Positions 23,225 to 34,820 of a stretch of 64,000 bases of DNA are shown piece after piece. The DNA is taken from contig JAKJXP020000058.1 in NCBI GenBank assembly GCA_022225965.2, forward strand, positions 62,001 to 126,000. Reading direction: 5' to 3'. The DNA is from Diatrype stigma (Eukaryota > Ascomycota > Sordariomycetes > Xylariales > Diatrypaceae). The first letter of the stretch is position 1. Each line of letters opens with the position of its first letter. Made by a program: the position numbers and the translations under genes. The notes beneath the pieces are model-generated. The model worked only from the letters and a program-made list of their open reading frames with translations. It was not told the DNA's origin and did no database searches.

Positions 23225-23228
23225 ATAC

Positions 23229-26200
23229 TATTTGCGAGGGTATGAATCGGGCTTCGATGGTGGTGATGATGAAAATCGGCTGGCGGGATGCATAGTAGTG
23301 CTTATAAGCACAGACTTCGGGTAAATCCAAAAAGCGAAGTATTACCTACTACCTTATGTGCACATCGTGAAGCGGCTTATGAAAGAGTGGGGAAGATGGA
23401 AAGGGATGATAAGGGGAAGGGGAAGGGGAAGCAAGCAACTCTGCACACGGTACACCTCTAAAAGGCCTGATCTGGCAAGCCATGCTTGGGAGCTGATGTT
23501 CGCCCCTGCCTTCGCAGCTTCCTAGAGGTCGATGCTGTCGGGTCTGCTGTGGCCTTGGGGGCAGGGCCTTCTCCCAGCAGTGCTTCGCATCTGTAAAGCC
23601 CGGGATGATGACTTCGCCGTCCTCTAGTGACTTGTCCGTGCTTGCTTCAAGGACATTTCGTCTTTCCGGAATTAGTGAAGATCGGCAAGCTGGACTTTGG
23701 ACCATGATATATATGTCCAAGGAAGTTGGTGGTGATCACAGGAATTACGACAGGTTGTTTGTTGGCAGAAGGCGCAAGACCTCGGTATCATTATTATGTA
23801 AGTCCTCGAATTCCCGGAACAGTAGCACTGCAAGTATATATTGATGCTAAGGGGAGATTATATCAAGAAACACCCTGTCAGCATGCCGCCGCGTTATAAA
23901 AAGGGGCTCTTAAGTGTCTAGCTAGGAATAAGAATGGCCGCTTAGCTTGAAGTCGCGGGAAGGAATAATCCTCGGACCAGAGCATATTCTGGCTCATGCT
24001 GGTCTATGGATTAACTTCTGGTGGGTAGGAACGACGCTTGTGTTCATGAAGGGCCGAAGCAAGCTGCGGGCATTTTCCTACCATTTCAGGGCGAGGGCAA
24101 GTACTTGTTTTCTCGGGACATGAATACGTGATGGGCATATTCATGGCAGTTTACGTACGAATACAAATATCACGGCATTGGAAGTGGACATGGTGGGCCT
24201 GTTAGCAACACGTCTATCTTCAGTATGTAGCACACATGGGCAAATAGCTTGCCCAGCTTTTCCCTCCTTGCTACTCACTCGGGGGGTGCCAAGTACGGTT
24301 GAATATTGTTGTTTACCACTTCGTGTTGGTTAGACTTAAGCAGTCAGTTCTGGTTGAGAGCTCCCATCAACCACTACCACTGTAGGCCTTCATTAGAACA
24401 TTCAGTTCGAAGATCTAGTGTCACAGCTAGCTAAGAGACAGCTCACCATAAGGTCCAGGCCCATGATATCGATACTACAGATGGATAGAAAGACAAGTCA
24501 CTGATGTATGTAGGTATGTACCTAGGTAGGTAGGTAGTCATGTATGTATGAAGTCAGAGTACTGGCAAGTGTAGCTTGTATTGTTGTACTACCTAAGTAT
24601 GTATGTTTGGTGGTGTGTGTTTGGTAGTGTGTATGGTAGTGTGTGTGTAAGTAGTACCAGTAAAGTGTTGTTGCTACGCCAGTGATTGATCCCCGGGAGT
24701 CTTTGAAGACATCCCCTATAATTCCCACTAATCCCAAAGATTACCTGCCTATTCCCAGCAGTAATCTAATCCCTAATCCCATATCCTAGCACCCTTTCCT
24801 AGTCCTGATCTCTCTGTATGTATGTGTGTATGCCCTTGTCCTTGCCCCGCTGCTGTGTGGTTGCCCCTCTCTTTGCCGTTGCTCGGTTCTCCAGTGGAGC
24901 TGGCGCGTGTGTGGTTGTTTTGTGTGGTTGTTTGTTTTGTTTTGTTGTTTTGTTTTGGTATGTGTGGAAGTGTTGGTATGCCGATGTAGGCAGTGTATGT
25001 ATGTGTGACCAAATCTGGTAGCTGGGCAAGAGATAGTCAGTAAGAAGTAGTGAGATAGTAGAGGAGATAGAACTTACTTGGTAGAAGACACTTCGTGCTA
25101 AGCTTCTGGACTTGTAGAAGCGATCGGTAGTAGACCGAAGATGAGGCAGGCAGGCAGGCAGGAAGGCAGGACTGTGAAGAGTTAGTAGAAAGTTGGGATG
25201 GAAGGAAATGGGGAGAAAAAGATGAATGTAAACAAACCGTCTGGTTGTCCCAGGCAATGCCATCACAATGAACATCTGATCTAGACTCGAAAAAGCGCGA
25301 GCGAGCCCGACCGCCAACCATAGCCAGCAGACCCAAACTCCAGATCTCAATGCACATCTTTTCCTAACGTTAGCCCACCCAGTCGTTTTCCATGTATGCA
25401 TTAAACCACTTCTGCTATGCAAATGGCAGTGCCGGAGCACGCTTGGCTGATAAGCAGAAGATGGAGTCGCTGCACAGAAGAGCCATTGGCCGCCACGAGT
25501 GACGCTGGAGTTCTGTATGATGCAAGCTTGCAAACTGTACTTGACCGAAGTAGACCACATTGTACTGGGATGGAAGGGTAGGAGATGGCTGCCGTGATAT
25601 GGAGGGGTGGGTGCTGTTGCAGTGTCAAGGGTAGATGGGATGGGGTGAAGAGGCGGAAGACCGATTGAGTTGGTGATGCCGAATGTTGACCATTGCTACC
25701 TTGTGTTGTTGTTTTGTTATGGTGGTAGTGGATGGACAAGGTAGGATGGTATGTGTTGGATGGATTGTTTGTTGATGGCCATGAATGTTGGATGCATTGA
25801 TGTTGATGATGTTGTTGATGATGATGGAGATGGTAGAAGAAGATGCATGATGATGATGATGACCAAGAACACAGATTGAACTGTGCCTGTCCAAGTGGAT
25901 GAGGAACTTGTGGGAAGAAGAAGCTGGGAGGAGGAAGAACATGGGGGGGACGGGCTGTATAAATAGGATTTCGGGCTGGGGGCGGGAGGGGCACAATCAG
26001 TAAGATCCCCAGATCGCACTAGTCCTAGTCCAGACTTCCTGGGGTCCTCGGAAACGAGCCGATTGGCCCCCCCAAGTACCCATCGTCAGCCCTAGAGCAG
26101 AGCCGCACCCAAATTCAACGACATCTGGACAAGTGGTACCTGCAGGGTGCGCCGATTTTTCTGATTGGTCCATCCCACTGCCAGTTCCTCCTGCACCACC

Positions 26201-27585
26201 CTGGGATGCATTTTTCTCATTGGTCCAGCTTCGAGGAGACGTATCTACCTGCGCATCGATTTTTCTTATTGGCCCGTTCCAATATTCTGCACCAGGCCAC
26301 GACACGTTCTGCCATTCTGTGTCCGATCCAGGCTTAGCTTGATCCTGGCAGACATTGCAGGCACCCCAAGCCTACATGTGCTGCCATTGCAGCATGACCA
26401 GAATGAAGCTGATGACCTACGAGCATCAACATCGTGATACATGGATGGCCACACAGATCTTGGTCCAGCCCAACATCAAGCCTTTCCTTTTTGTTCACGC
26501 TTGTAGATACACACTACCTGCTACTTAGATGTAGATCATACCCTGCTACACTTCTGTAGCTTCAATCTAGATGTTGATCGGTGCATCTTTATGCATGGTT
26601 TTATTGTCTTGCCCGTCTAATGTTGTTGTAGCTGCTGTAATCCCATTATGACAGACGATCTTATTAAAGGCACTATTGCCCCAGCGTATGGACCCCTCAC
26701 GTATTGGTCTGCTTCTATGCAAAGGAAGGACAGCAAGGTACATCCTAAAAAAAATACTGCTAGTATACTATCGTGACTGTTGGAAGTGTCCAAGATGCAT
26801 CTGCACCTGCTAGTCACCAAGCTACAGTTCCCTCGACTCTTCGAAGAGGCATTGGTTCCAACCCACCTAGTCACTACCAGGCCCCTAGGTCCCTATGGAC
26901 TTATCACTGAGGTAAATCATGGAGGTAGGTCCCATCAATTACGTAGATTGATATCAATATATCAGGCCACCTGAGTAGACCTCTTGTTGTCCGAAGCACG
27001 GGAACTCGTACTTATGACGCATTCCATTTTGACAGACCTTCTATTGGACTGTTACCATATCTGACTTCTAACAAGCCCTGGGCCCTTCGCGAGATATCGC
27101 CATGAAGTTAGTTACTGTTGCGTGGTTAGTGCCCCAGTGGCATTACCCATATCTAAGTAACCGCTTTCTAGCACTCCACCTGCTTAGATTCCTAGAATCT
27201 ACATCATCAATTTCTTTCCTGCAGCTGCTTCCTGCTTTGCACCTGCACCTGTTACATTCTAATTGCATTGAAAGCCCTTGGATCTGATATGTAAACCGGC
27301 CTTAGCTAGACTCCAAAACTGGTGAAATTGTTCCCCTTGTAGAGTTTGGCCAACGGGGTCCATCGCCAAAAGTAGGAAGAAGAGCTTTGAGCCTTAATAA
27401 CCGAGCCTAACGCGGTGGGTTGATGTACGAGAAAAGGGGTTTCACTTTCTTCAGGTCCAGATTGTCGGTGTCCTGTTTCCGTAGTTTATACAGATATCAT
27501 TCAAATTCAACTACTATTAATGCAAATCGTTCATATACATTCTTCCCTATGATACATGCCGAATTGGGTCTTCAAACATGGCAGA
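23229..27585. other. gene-poor flank of the repeat island
   Basis: About 4.3 kb of normal-composition sequence without a convincing gene. It contains GTATGTA/TAGGTAGG simple repeats (about 24505-24545), GTGTGT tracts (24615-24650), a GTT-rich stretch (24910-24960), and GAT/GTT microsatellites (25795-25860). A possible core promoter at 25958-26275 is listed separately. ORFs at 24799-25560 and 25401-25994 (minus) look like translated low-complexity UTR. Confidence 0.5.
25958..26275 (-). promoter_or_regulatory. possible orphan promoter: TATA-like element and CCAAT-box repeats
   Basis: Three similar units about 50 nt apart, TTTTTCTGATTGGTCC (about 26155-26170), TTTTTCTCATTGGTCC (26210-26225) and TTTTTCTTATTGGCCC (26260-26275), each carry a CCAAT box on the minus strand. 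Another CCAAT lies near 26060. A TATAAATA/TATTTATA element is at 25958-25965, and the minus strand beyond it is strongly pyrimidine-rich, as at many fungal start sites. No clear coding region follows to the left, so this could drive a non-coding or eroded transcript. Confidence 0.35.
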
Positions 27586-29106
27586 CTAATACGGAAGAAA
27601 AGATCCGAAATAGCCCCATTTCACGAAATAACAAGAGTATTCCCATCCCGGTATAGCCCAACACGTCCCGTAGACCAGTTCCCTGTGCACCCACCAGGTA
27701 CGGATGAGATTGGCGATAAAGATGACAAGGAGGAACAGCCAGAATTTCCTGTGCTCGAGCACGAGATTTTCAAATAACCCGCGCAGCCTTCCCGGATCCC
27801 CTTTAATACGGCTTCGGCGTCCTTCGAAATACCCGTGGCTCATCACGCCCGCCAGATCGAGCCGGTCGGCCCGAGGGTATCTGAAGCTGCGTCGAAACAG
27901 ATCGGCCAGAGATGCTGCCTCTTCGTCGCTTAATGTAAAGTCGTACTCGCGTGGTGGGAGGTTGACATCGTCGATACCGGGCCGCCGGGTCATGATACGC
28001 TGTTGGCCCTCAGTATACACAGCGAACGCATCCCCGCCCGGGAATGCCGTCTGGATGATCTGCGTCACCATGAAGTTGTATATAGCAAGGGGCATGGACG
28101 CCGGCCGCGTTGGATCTAGGACCAAGACCGCGGTCGGCCCCTGGCCTGCCCATATGCGCAGCCTGTAGGCTTCGTTGTACGGGTTCGGCATGATGCCCAT
28201 CTTCAGCTCGAAGTCCCGCATCAGCGTGTCCCGGTCCGTCCCGTCGAACATGGGCGAGTCCGTCCGCAGCCGCACGATCGTGGCGACCAGCGCCCAGACG
28301 TCCATGCTGGGGCCGAAGTCCACGTCCAGAGCGATGTCCGGAGACATGTACTCTATCGGGAGGCTGCTGAAATCCGGCGGCCGGCCGAATGGAAAAGTCG
28401 CGCTGAAGTCGATTACGGCTATCTCGATATCATCTGTCTGGTCTATGCGGAAGGCCTTCGACTCGTAGACGCGCGTCGGGCCCCTCCGGGCCGCTTCTTC
28501 GTTCAGAGCTACGACCGTCTCGCTCCTCGGCGGGCCCAGTATGTTTCCTATCCCGGCCTCGTTGACGCGGCGGAGGCTGGGTATCCGGAACCGTATGTTG
28601 GCGGGCTGTATGTTGCCATGGCACATCTCGTGCTCGTGGAGGAACTGCAGCGATTCGGCTACTTGGAACAGGATGTCTCTGGGGTCCGTGACAAGCACGT
28701 CGGTAATTGAAGGGCCGAGCACTTCCGACACCAGGCAGAGATGGCGTCCGTTCGGCCCCTCGATCCAGAAATCATCGAATGGTGGTGAGAGATGACTGCC
28801 CTTCAGATACAATACACGCAAATCCCTGGCAGCCGCGAGTTCTCTCGAATCCTCGGTCGAGACTTGAGCAGCCAGGACCTTGACTGCGCACCATTTGAAT
28901 CCACGGCTCCTCCGGTCCAAGCAAAGCCATACCGTCGAGGACTGGCCGTGGCCGAGCTTGTCGAACACTCCGTACCGTCCCCCAAGGATGTCCCCGACCA
29001 AGATCGGATGGAGTCCGCCTTCGCGATACTCGTCAATGGGTTCTACTTTGTTGGCGTCTAATTCTGCTAAGGGGACATATAGCGGATCGGGTGGGATAGC
29101 GGCCAT
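27586..29106 (-). CDS. SRPK-like protein kinase fold with altered catalytic loop and C-terminal membrane segment
   Basis: A single-exon frame of 506 aa with a protein-kinase layout most like fungal SRPK-type kinases. Gly-rich loop GHGQSSTVW (52-60), Lys in CAVKVL (K76), catalytic loop CHGNIQPAN (162-170), metal-binding DFS (233-235), SPDIALD (255-261) and a DVWAL helix (269-273). The usual catalytic-loop Asp is Asn165, and the DFG Gly is Ser. The ATP-binding Lys and the DFS Asp remain, so it may bind nucleotide but transfer phosphate poorly; this is inference. After the fold comes a hydrophobic helix FWLFLLVIFIANLI (about 455-468), followed by about 40 aromatic-rich residues, suggesting membrane anchoring near the C-terminus. 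A 3' intron altering the last residues is possible. Confidence 0.75.
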   Translation of the reverse strand: MAAIPPDPLYVPLAELDANKVEPIDEYREGGLHPILVGDILGGRYGVFDKLGHGQSSTVWLCLDRRSRGFKWCAVKVLAAQVSTEDSRELAAARDLRVLYLKGSHLSPPFDDFWIEGPNGRHLCLVSEVLGPSITDVLVTDPRDILFQVAESLQFLHEHEMCHGNIQPANIRFRIPSLRRVNEAGIGNILGPPRSETVVALNEEAARRGPTRVYESKAFRIDQTDDIEIAVIDFSATFPFGRPPDFSSLPIEYMSPDIALDVDFGPSMDVWALVATIVRLRTDSPMFDGTDRDTLMRDFELKMGIMPNPYNEAYRLRIWAGQGPTAVLVLDPTRPASMPLAIYNFMVTQIIQTAFPGGDAFAVYTEGQQRIMTRRPGIDDVNLPPREYDFTLSDEEAASLADLFRRSFRYPRADRLDLAGVMSHGYFEGRRSRIKGDPGRLRGLFENLVLEHRKFWLFLLVIFIANLIRTWWVHRELVYGTCWAIPGWEYSCYFVKWGYFGSFLPY

Positions 29107-29682
29107 TATCGACGATAATTTGAGGTCTAACCTTCCATAGTCATAATGCGGATGTTGAAATTGTGCACTGTCATATCCTTCGTGGCTAAGACTTTACTAT
29201 CTAGGGAACTACGGATAGAGCGCGAATTGCTTTGTTTGTACCGCGGCTTTCAGCAATGACAATTGAGGGGGATTTCGATATATCAGACTGAAAGAAGAGT
29301 TTCCAAAACCGGAAATTCATACAATGCCTTTGAAGATGCCAGGGATGAGATCACTCCTGGAAGTACACACACATATCCTTGTACCAGCTCTACACGTTCT
29401 TGATGTACTGATTTCAAGAACGTAAACACAGCTACCGACTAATCACCATATATAGTAACTACTCTGCTCCTAATGCCATTAAATCCGACATTGCACTGTG
29501 GTTCTCTCCTTGCTTCCCTACATCTGGTTTCCCCTTTCTACGTACGTACTGCATAACTGCAGTACATATATTTCTATCTAGTCCCTAGCGCAATGTCCAA
29601 AAGCCCACGGTCAACCTTATATATCAGCCCAGCTCAGCCCGCACGGCGACGTGTCGAAACAGCCTTTTCTAACTCGTCGAAG
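29107..29682. other. intergenic region
   Basis: About 575 nt holding the promoter of the kinase-like gene and the 3' flank of the next minus-strand gene. No further gene seen. Confidence 0.5.
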
Positions 29683-32108
29683 CTACACGCTGATCAACTG
29701 CGACAGGCGCTTCTTGAGCTCGTCGACGGAGATATCGCAGTGGTTTGAAGGGGGAGAAGGAGAGGCGGTGGTGGTGGCGGTGGACGAGGAGGGCCGCCGC
29801 AGCACCACGTCTACCACGCCCGCGCGGCCGAAGAAGACCCGCTTCGGGACGGCCTGGTCGCCCTTTCTCTTCGGCGACAAATCTATCATCATCACCGAAT
29901 TCCCCTCTTTTTCCCTTACTTTTGGTTCTGGGATCTTGTGCTGCGGTGTCCCTGACCTGCGGTGAGCCGGCGACGACGTTGCCATCTCCTCTCCTCCTGC
30001 TGTGCGTGACACCCCGCCGCGATTGTCTCGTCGTTGATCGGATGCGGCTCGGCTAGCCGGTGGCGACGCCTTCGTTGCTGCTGCTGCTGGTACCACGGAT
30101 GACGGGGACGGAGGGCGGGCCTCGCGCTCCCTAACCACGTCGTCCGTCGCGAACGGCAGATCGATCTCCGGGCACATATAGCCGTCGTACTGTAAGATAC
30201 GGAAAGACGCCCCCGGGCGCCGATTCCACCTCCAGCCCTCGCCGCTGCGGTGGAAATCGGGAAGGGCGGCAGTGGCATGCTCGCCTTCTTGCGACGCCGG
30301 AAGGACCAGACCGCGCTTTTGAGAATATGCACGGGTTTCGCCTGCCAGGGCTTGTGGTTGTATCAGTTTCGTTAGGTCGTTGCCCGGCGACCAGGACGCC
30401 TCTCTGAATAGTCGAGCTACACTATAAGAGGAGGGATAGGCAGGTAAGCATCTCTCTCTCTCTGTGTGTGTCCATTGGTAGAAATAAGTATTATGCAGTG
30501 CTTACTAGTCAACAGGCATCGAGTAATGGGCGCGGTACTTGGGTCGAATCCTGTGGTAGTCCCACGACAGAGACTGTCTCCAGGCGATCCCCGCACCGAA
30601 GGTCGGACCTCCTCCTGACCGCTGCCGTCGCCGCCGCGCTATGTCTTCGATGGGTACCGGGACCCAGCCGCCGAAGATCGAGGCGACGAAGCTGTCGCCG
30701 AGCTCCATCTCCAAGTCGGCGCCGTAGAAGGGCTCCCGCAGGTCTGCCGTCGTGAGAGATTGTCGGTCTTTCCACTGTAGCGTCTGGCGTCAGTGATCGA
30801 TAATCACCCAGTAACTGCCCCCGAGATGCCTGACCAGGGGATCGCTCCATATCCTCATCCGCCCAGAAATCTTGGCTGGGAGGCTGTAGGTGGGTGTTCT
30901 AAGAACCATTCCCTGGACTATGGGGAGAACAAGGGAAACTCGAAACCCGGGAAAAACCAGGTAACTTACGTATGCAACATGGCCTAGCCTGCCCCGGCAT
31001 TAACAGATGTGCCAAACGCCATCGCTGCTCGACCTCATTCTTGCAGGACCACTTACTCATGTAGGATAGTCACGGTCGCCATGAACGCCGTCAGGAGGTA
31101 CTCCTCGCCCCTTTCCTCGCCCCGGCTCCGCAACTCGCACAAGCGGGCCGGGAACTCGGACATGACCAGGACCGACAAAGCCCTATACTTATATTTCCCC
31201 CTTTCTTCCTCTTCTTCTTCTTCCCGTCCTAGTGTGTCCTGATCAAATCCAGCGATGACGTCGAAAGAATCCAGGGACTCCAGTGTCATCTCAGCCGTCC
31301 GCGGGTGCCGACACGTATACCCGACCCAGCCCCTCTCGCCGAACATGGAGCCGTCCAGCTGCCACTCGACCGAGAGCGCGAGCGCCGGGCTTCTCAGCTC
31401 GCGTCGCGTGTCGTCCAGCCACTTCTGCTTAAGCTCAGGGGATGCCCAGGTGGCCCGGTGGTGTCGGGCGACCGCTGGCGGCACATCTATTCCCACCCCT
31501 TTGTGGTTGCGGTTGTGGCTGCGGCCGCTGCTACCAGAAATCTGACTATACGCTGAACTGGGACTGGGACTGGGGGGTGTGCTTTCGAAGGGATCCCGGC
31601 CGTCGTCGTAGGCATCGTCATCGGCATCGGCATCGGCATCGTCACCATCGTGGACGAAAAAGTCCGACAGCCAGGGCAGGCCGACCGCCTCTAGGATCCT
31701 ACCAGCCAGGAGGAGGGGCTGCATCAGCTCTCTGAAGAGGAGGGCATCGCCTTCTTCATCTTCTTCCGCATCATCGCCTCCTGTGCCGGGGCTGTGGTGT
31801 GTTGTCCAATTCGTAAATACGGGGTGTATCTCGCCGCCCAGGTCGAACGTTGCGTACTGCTCTGTCGTCCCTGGAATTGCCACCAATTACTTGTCAGCTG
31901 ATTGATGCTCGCTAGATCAGTTCGATTGGAGGTGTGCTGGATATATAAGATGCGTAATTTAGGGATGGGGGCAATCACTACCAGTTGCGCGGCATCGTCG
32001 CAGCTCTGCCTGATCCCATCTCTTGTAAATCGAGCCCGGTTGTACTATGGAGGCGGAACGGTGACTGTGTTGTTGCCGCTGACCCTCTTCAACAGCGCGG
32101 GCCATCAT
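29683..32108 (-). CDS. zincin-like (HExxH) protein encoded through a 19-nt microexon
   Basis: Five exons: 31982-32108, 31057-31870, 30970-30988, 30506-30774 and 29683-30421 (1,968 nt, 655 aa, phases consistent throughout). The HELGH motif (residues 313-317) is made only by splicing: His313 and two bases of Glu314 end exon 2, and the 19-nt microexon supplies the rest plus LGHVAY. Exon 4 continues WKDRQSL, FYGADLEMELGDSFVASIFGGW. Glu342 or Glu344 could be a third zinc ligand as in gluzincins. Exon 1 gives YKRWDQAELRRC, exon 2 QYATFDLGGEIHPVF, an acidic stretch, and ALSVEWQLDGSMFGERGWVGY. Exon 5 holds RLFREASWSPGNDL and a Ser/Pro-rich tail with KRVFFGRAGVVDVV. No signal peptide is seen. I recognise no named family; protease activity is not shown. 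An alternative ATG is at 32207. Confidence 0.75.
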
Positions 32109-32634
32109 TTTGGTGGTGGTGATGGCAGTGGTGGTAAATGACCGGCGGTTGTTGTTACCCCCATGGCGTAACTGAGAACATTGTCCTAAATGAAAGTTGA
32201 CCGTCAAAAAAGCTATGCAGGTTCCCTGAGCTCATAAAATTGTCGAAAACGTCTTGTCGACAGGGAGCGGAGATTGAAGACCGTTGCCAGTGAAACCAGT
32301 ACTGGGCTCACATTCCAACCGCCACAGTTCCCCTCCGCTCGGGAGTCAGGAATGGAAATGAGCCTATAAATAGATAGATTGTCGGAATATATAACCGATC
32401 TAAACCTATTTCATACTCATGTGTGTCTCTTTGTCCATCTTTCTCGATGTCTGTATATACCGGTGTACAGTTAGACAACCAGTTAGCCAACCCAAGAACA
32501 CAGCTAACCCGCATCAAGTCCCACGATGTCTCTGGTAGGTTTCCACGCCAGACCCCCGTCCCCTTTCCGCTATTCTATCATTATAAAGCCCTCTAATTCA
32601 TCAAGCCCATCCCTTCTCCCCCAACTCGCTCAAC
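32109..32634. other. intergenic region
   Basis: About 525 nt between two same-direction minus-strand genes: the promoter of the HExxH gene and the 3' flank of the inositol-monophosphatase gene. No gene seen. Confidence 0.5.
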
Positions 32635-33940
32635 TCAGCTCTCATACTCCATCACCCGATCGCCCACGACTCGCCAGAACGCCTCCACGAGCTCCCTCTG
32701 ACCGGACCTAGCGCCGCGGACGGCGAGGTACCTGCGCTCGTCGACGGCGGGGTTCCAGTTCCCGGGGTTGGCGCTGGCCATGAGGCCGCCGGCCTCGGCG
32801 AGGACGGCCCAGGCGGCGCAGACGTCCCAGGCCCAGCAGCCGCCCTCCCAGTAGGCGTCGAGCTGGCCGGCGGCGACGGCGCAGATGTTGAGCGCGGCGC
32901 TGCCCATGCTGCGCAGCGAGTGGACCATGGCGCCGCCCGTCTCGGGGCTCGCGCACAGCTGCTTGAACACCGCCGTCTTGCGCTCGTAGTTGGGCCCGTC
33001 CCGCGCGCTGCCCCACTCGATCGCGACCAGGGCCGAGTCCAGCCCCCGGAGCGGCGGCGCCGCCTTGCCCGTCCGCGCCGTCGTCAGCGGCAGCTTCTGC
33101 CGCCGGCCCTGGCCCCCCTCCACGCCCCAGTTCGCGCCTACGGTCAGGTAGGCCCCCTGGCCGCGGATGGCCGTGTATACTTGCAGGCAAAAGATATAGA
33201 GTCAGCAACTGCGTTCTTTTGACAGAAAAAGAGAAAGAGGGAAAAGAAACAAGCCACACTCACGCTCATCCCGAAAGGGATTGTAGACGACGCCGACGGC
33301 CGGGGCGCGGTCGACGGCGAGGCCGAGCGAGACGCAGGCCTCGGGGAAGCCGTGGACGAAGTTGGTGGTGCCGTCGATGGGGTCGACGACGAAGGTGGGC
33401 GCGGCCGTGACGCGGGTCTGGCCGGCGACGTAGGTCTCCTCGCCGACGAAGGCGAAGGACGGGTAGGCCGCCGCCAGGCGCCGCGACACGTGCGCCTCGA
33501 CGGCCTTGTCGGTCTCGGTGACGATGTCGACGGCTGGGTAAGTTCAGTCAGCCAGTAAGTAAGTAATCAGTCAGTCGGTTGGTCTCTTGCGTCGTGTCGT
33601 ATTGCTTTACTGCGTTTTATTTTATTTTTGTTTTATTTTATTTTTGTTCTATTTTATTTTATTTTACCCCAGGCCGTTTCATGGCATGGGGGAGCGGAGC
33701 CATGGAGGCAGGTAAATTGGAAGCTCCTCACGATATTTTTGATATTGGGGACGGAGGGGCAACAGGCAGGATGGCGGGGTTTTAGACGTCATATTCGGTG
33801 CTGTTATGCACCGGCCACTTACAGTTGAGCTTCGTGCCGGTATCAATATCTGCCGGGTTTGCTGCCAGGATCATGCGGCCGGCCTCGTGGGCCACCGAGA
33901 TCATGGTGTCGTGAATCTCTTGTAGGTTGAGGTCTGCCAT
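32635..33940 (-). CDS. inositol-1-monophosphatase family protein
   Basis: Mg-dependent phosphatase of the IMPase/FBPase superfamily, probably hydrolysing inositol monophosphate. In fungi one branch (QutG / Qa-x) belongs to quinate gene clusters, but no quinate genes are seen here. Three exons: 33823-33940, 33264-33533 and 32635-33179 (310 aa, in phase). Motifs: FVGEET (68-73, metal-binding Glu), DPIDGTTNFVHG (90-101, metal-binding Asp90 and Asp93), and WAWDVCAAW near the C-terminal third (metal-binding Asp). The start MADLNLQEIHDTMISVAHEAG matches the helical N-terminus of the family. Intron 1 (33534-33822) contains a TTTTATTTTATTTTT-type run and is longer than average here. Confidence 0.92.
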
Positions 33941-34820
33941 ATTGTGTCAATCACTTGATATATTGTCCCGTCTTTTCTAGAGAGTCGGAGGTTTTGCTGA
34001 AGGAGGAGGAGGTGGATGTGAAGATGGAGGAGAGTATGTATGTATTATCCATGTAAGTCAGTAGGCAACCTTGTCTTGCTTGTCCCTATAGCTTTGGTGG
34101 AGACGGTTGACGCAGTCTTGCATTGCAGGTGCCGCAGCTACGATATATAATTGGCCATCGTGTAGCTTGGTAAGGGTCAACAAACCGTCGAGTCCACAGC
34201 TGGGTATAAAGGCTGTGCAACCGAATACACTTCTCTGATGTTAAACATCAAACCACAGGAAACAATGTTTGAAAGAGACCATTTCTTTTATAAACCTAGC
34301 AATACCACGCGATCCGCCCTCGAGTCCCGTACGAGTGCGGTACGTTGAGAACCTAGTCGAGCTAACTCACGTCGTTCGCCCGTCACTTTCTTTTTCTCCT
34401 TTTCTCCCTCCCTCCCCATCCGTGAAAAGTATTCCTAGACAGACAGACAGACAGACAGACATAGACAGATAAGACGATACCTACTCCAGAACTCCGCCGC
34501 GTTGTTGTCGTCCCATACATAACATAAGACCAACCATCAAACCAAAAACATGGCCGTACGTACTTAAACATGACACATAGCCCGTAGGTAGGTAAGGAAT
34601 AAAACCAAAAAGGCTATCATCATCGTCGTTGGTCGCGCCCTTCGTACACCCATCCATCCATTCACCACTCCTCGCCCATTCTTTCGCTCTCTTAATCTTC
34701 ATCGTGGCATGATAACGAGAGACCAACAGAAATAGAATAAAGCAGCTGCTTTCCGAACTACATTCAGTGTTCGTTCACTCATTCGTTCGTTCGTCCATTC
34801 GCCCGTTCCCGCTCGACTAC
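33941..34820. other. intergenic region with (GACA)n microsatellite
   Basis: About 880 nt holding the promoter of the IMPase gene and the 3' flank of the next minus-strand gene. A GACA repeat of about six units is at 34437-34460. Confidence 0.5.

Noticed and set aside
24799..25560. 253-codon minus-strand frame
   Set aside because: Composition is dominated by translated microsatellite and UTR-like sequence; no ordered domain, and no good splice partners.
25401..25994. overlapping minus-strand frames of 100-197 codons
   Set aside because: His/Ser/Pro runs come from GAT, GTT and GGA repeats; three frames are open at once, typical of low complexity.
32635..33940. quinate-utilisation cluster suggested by the IMPase (QutG-like) gene
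   Set aside because: No dehydroquinase, quinate dehydrogenase or quinate permease in the window; the family has general members.
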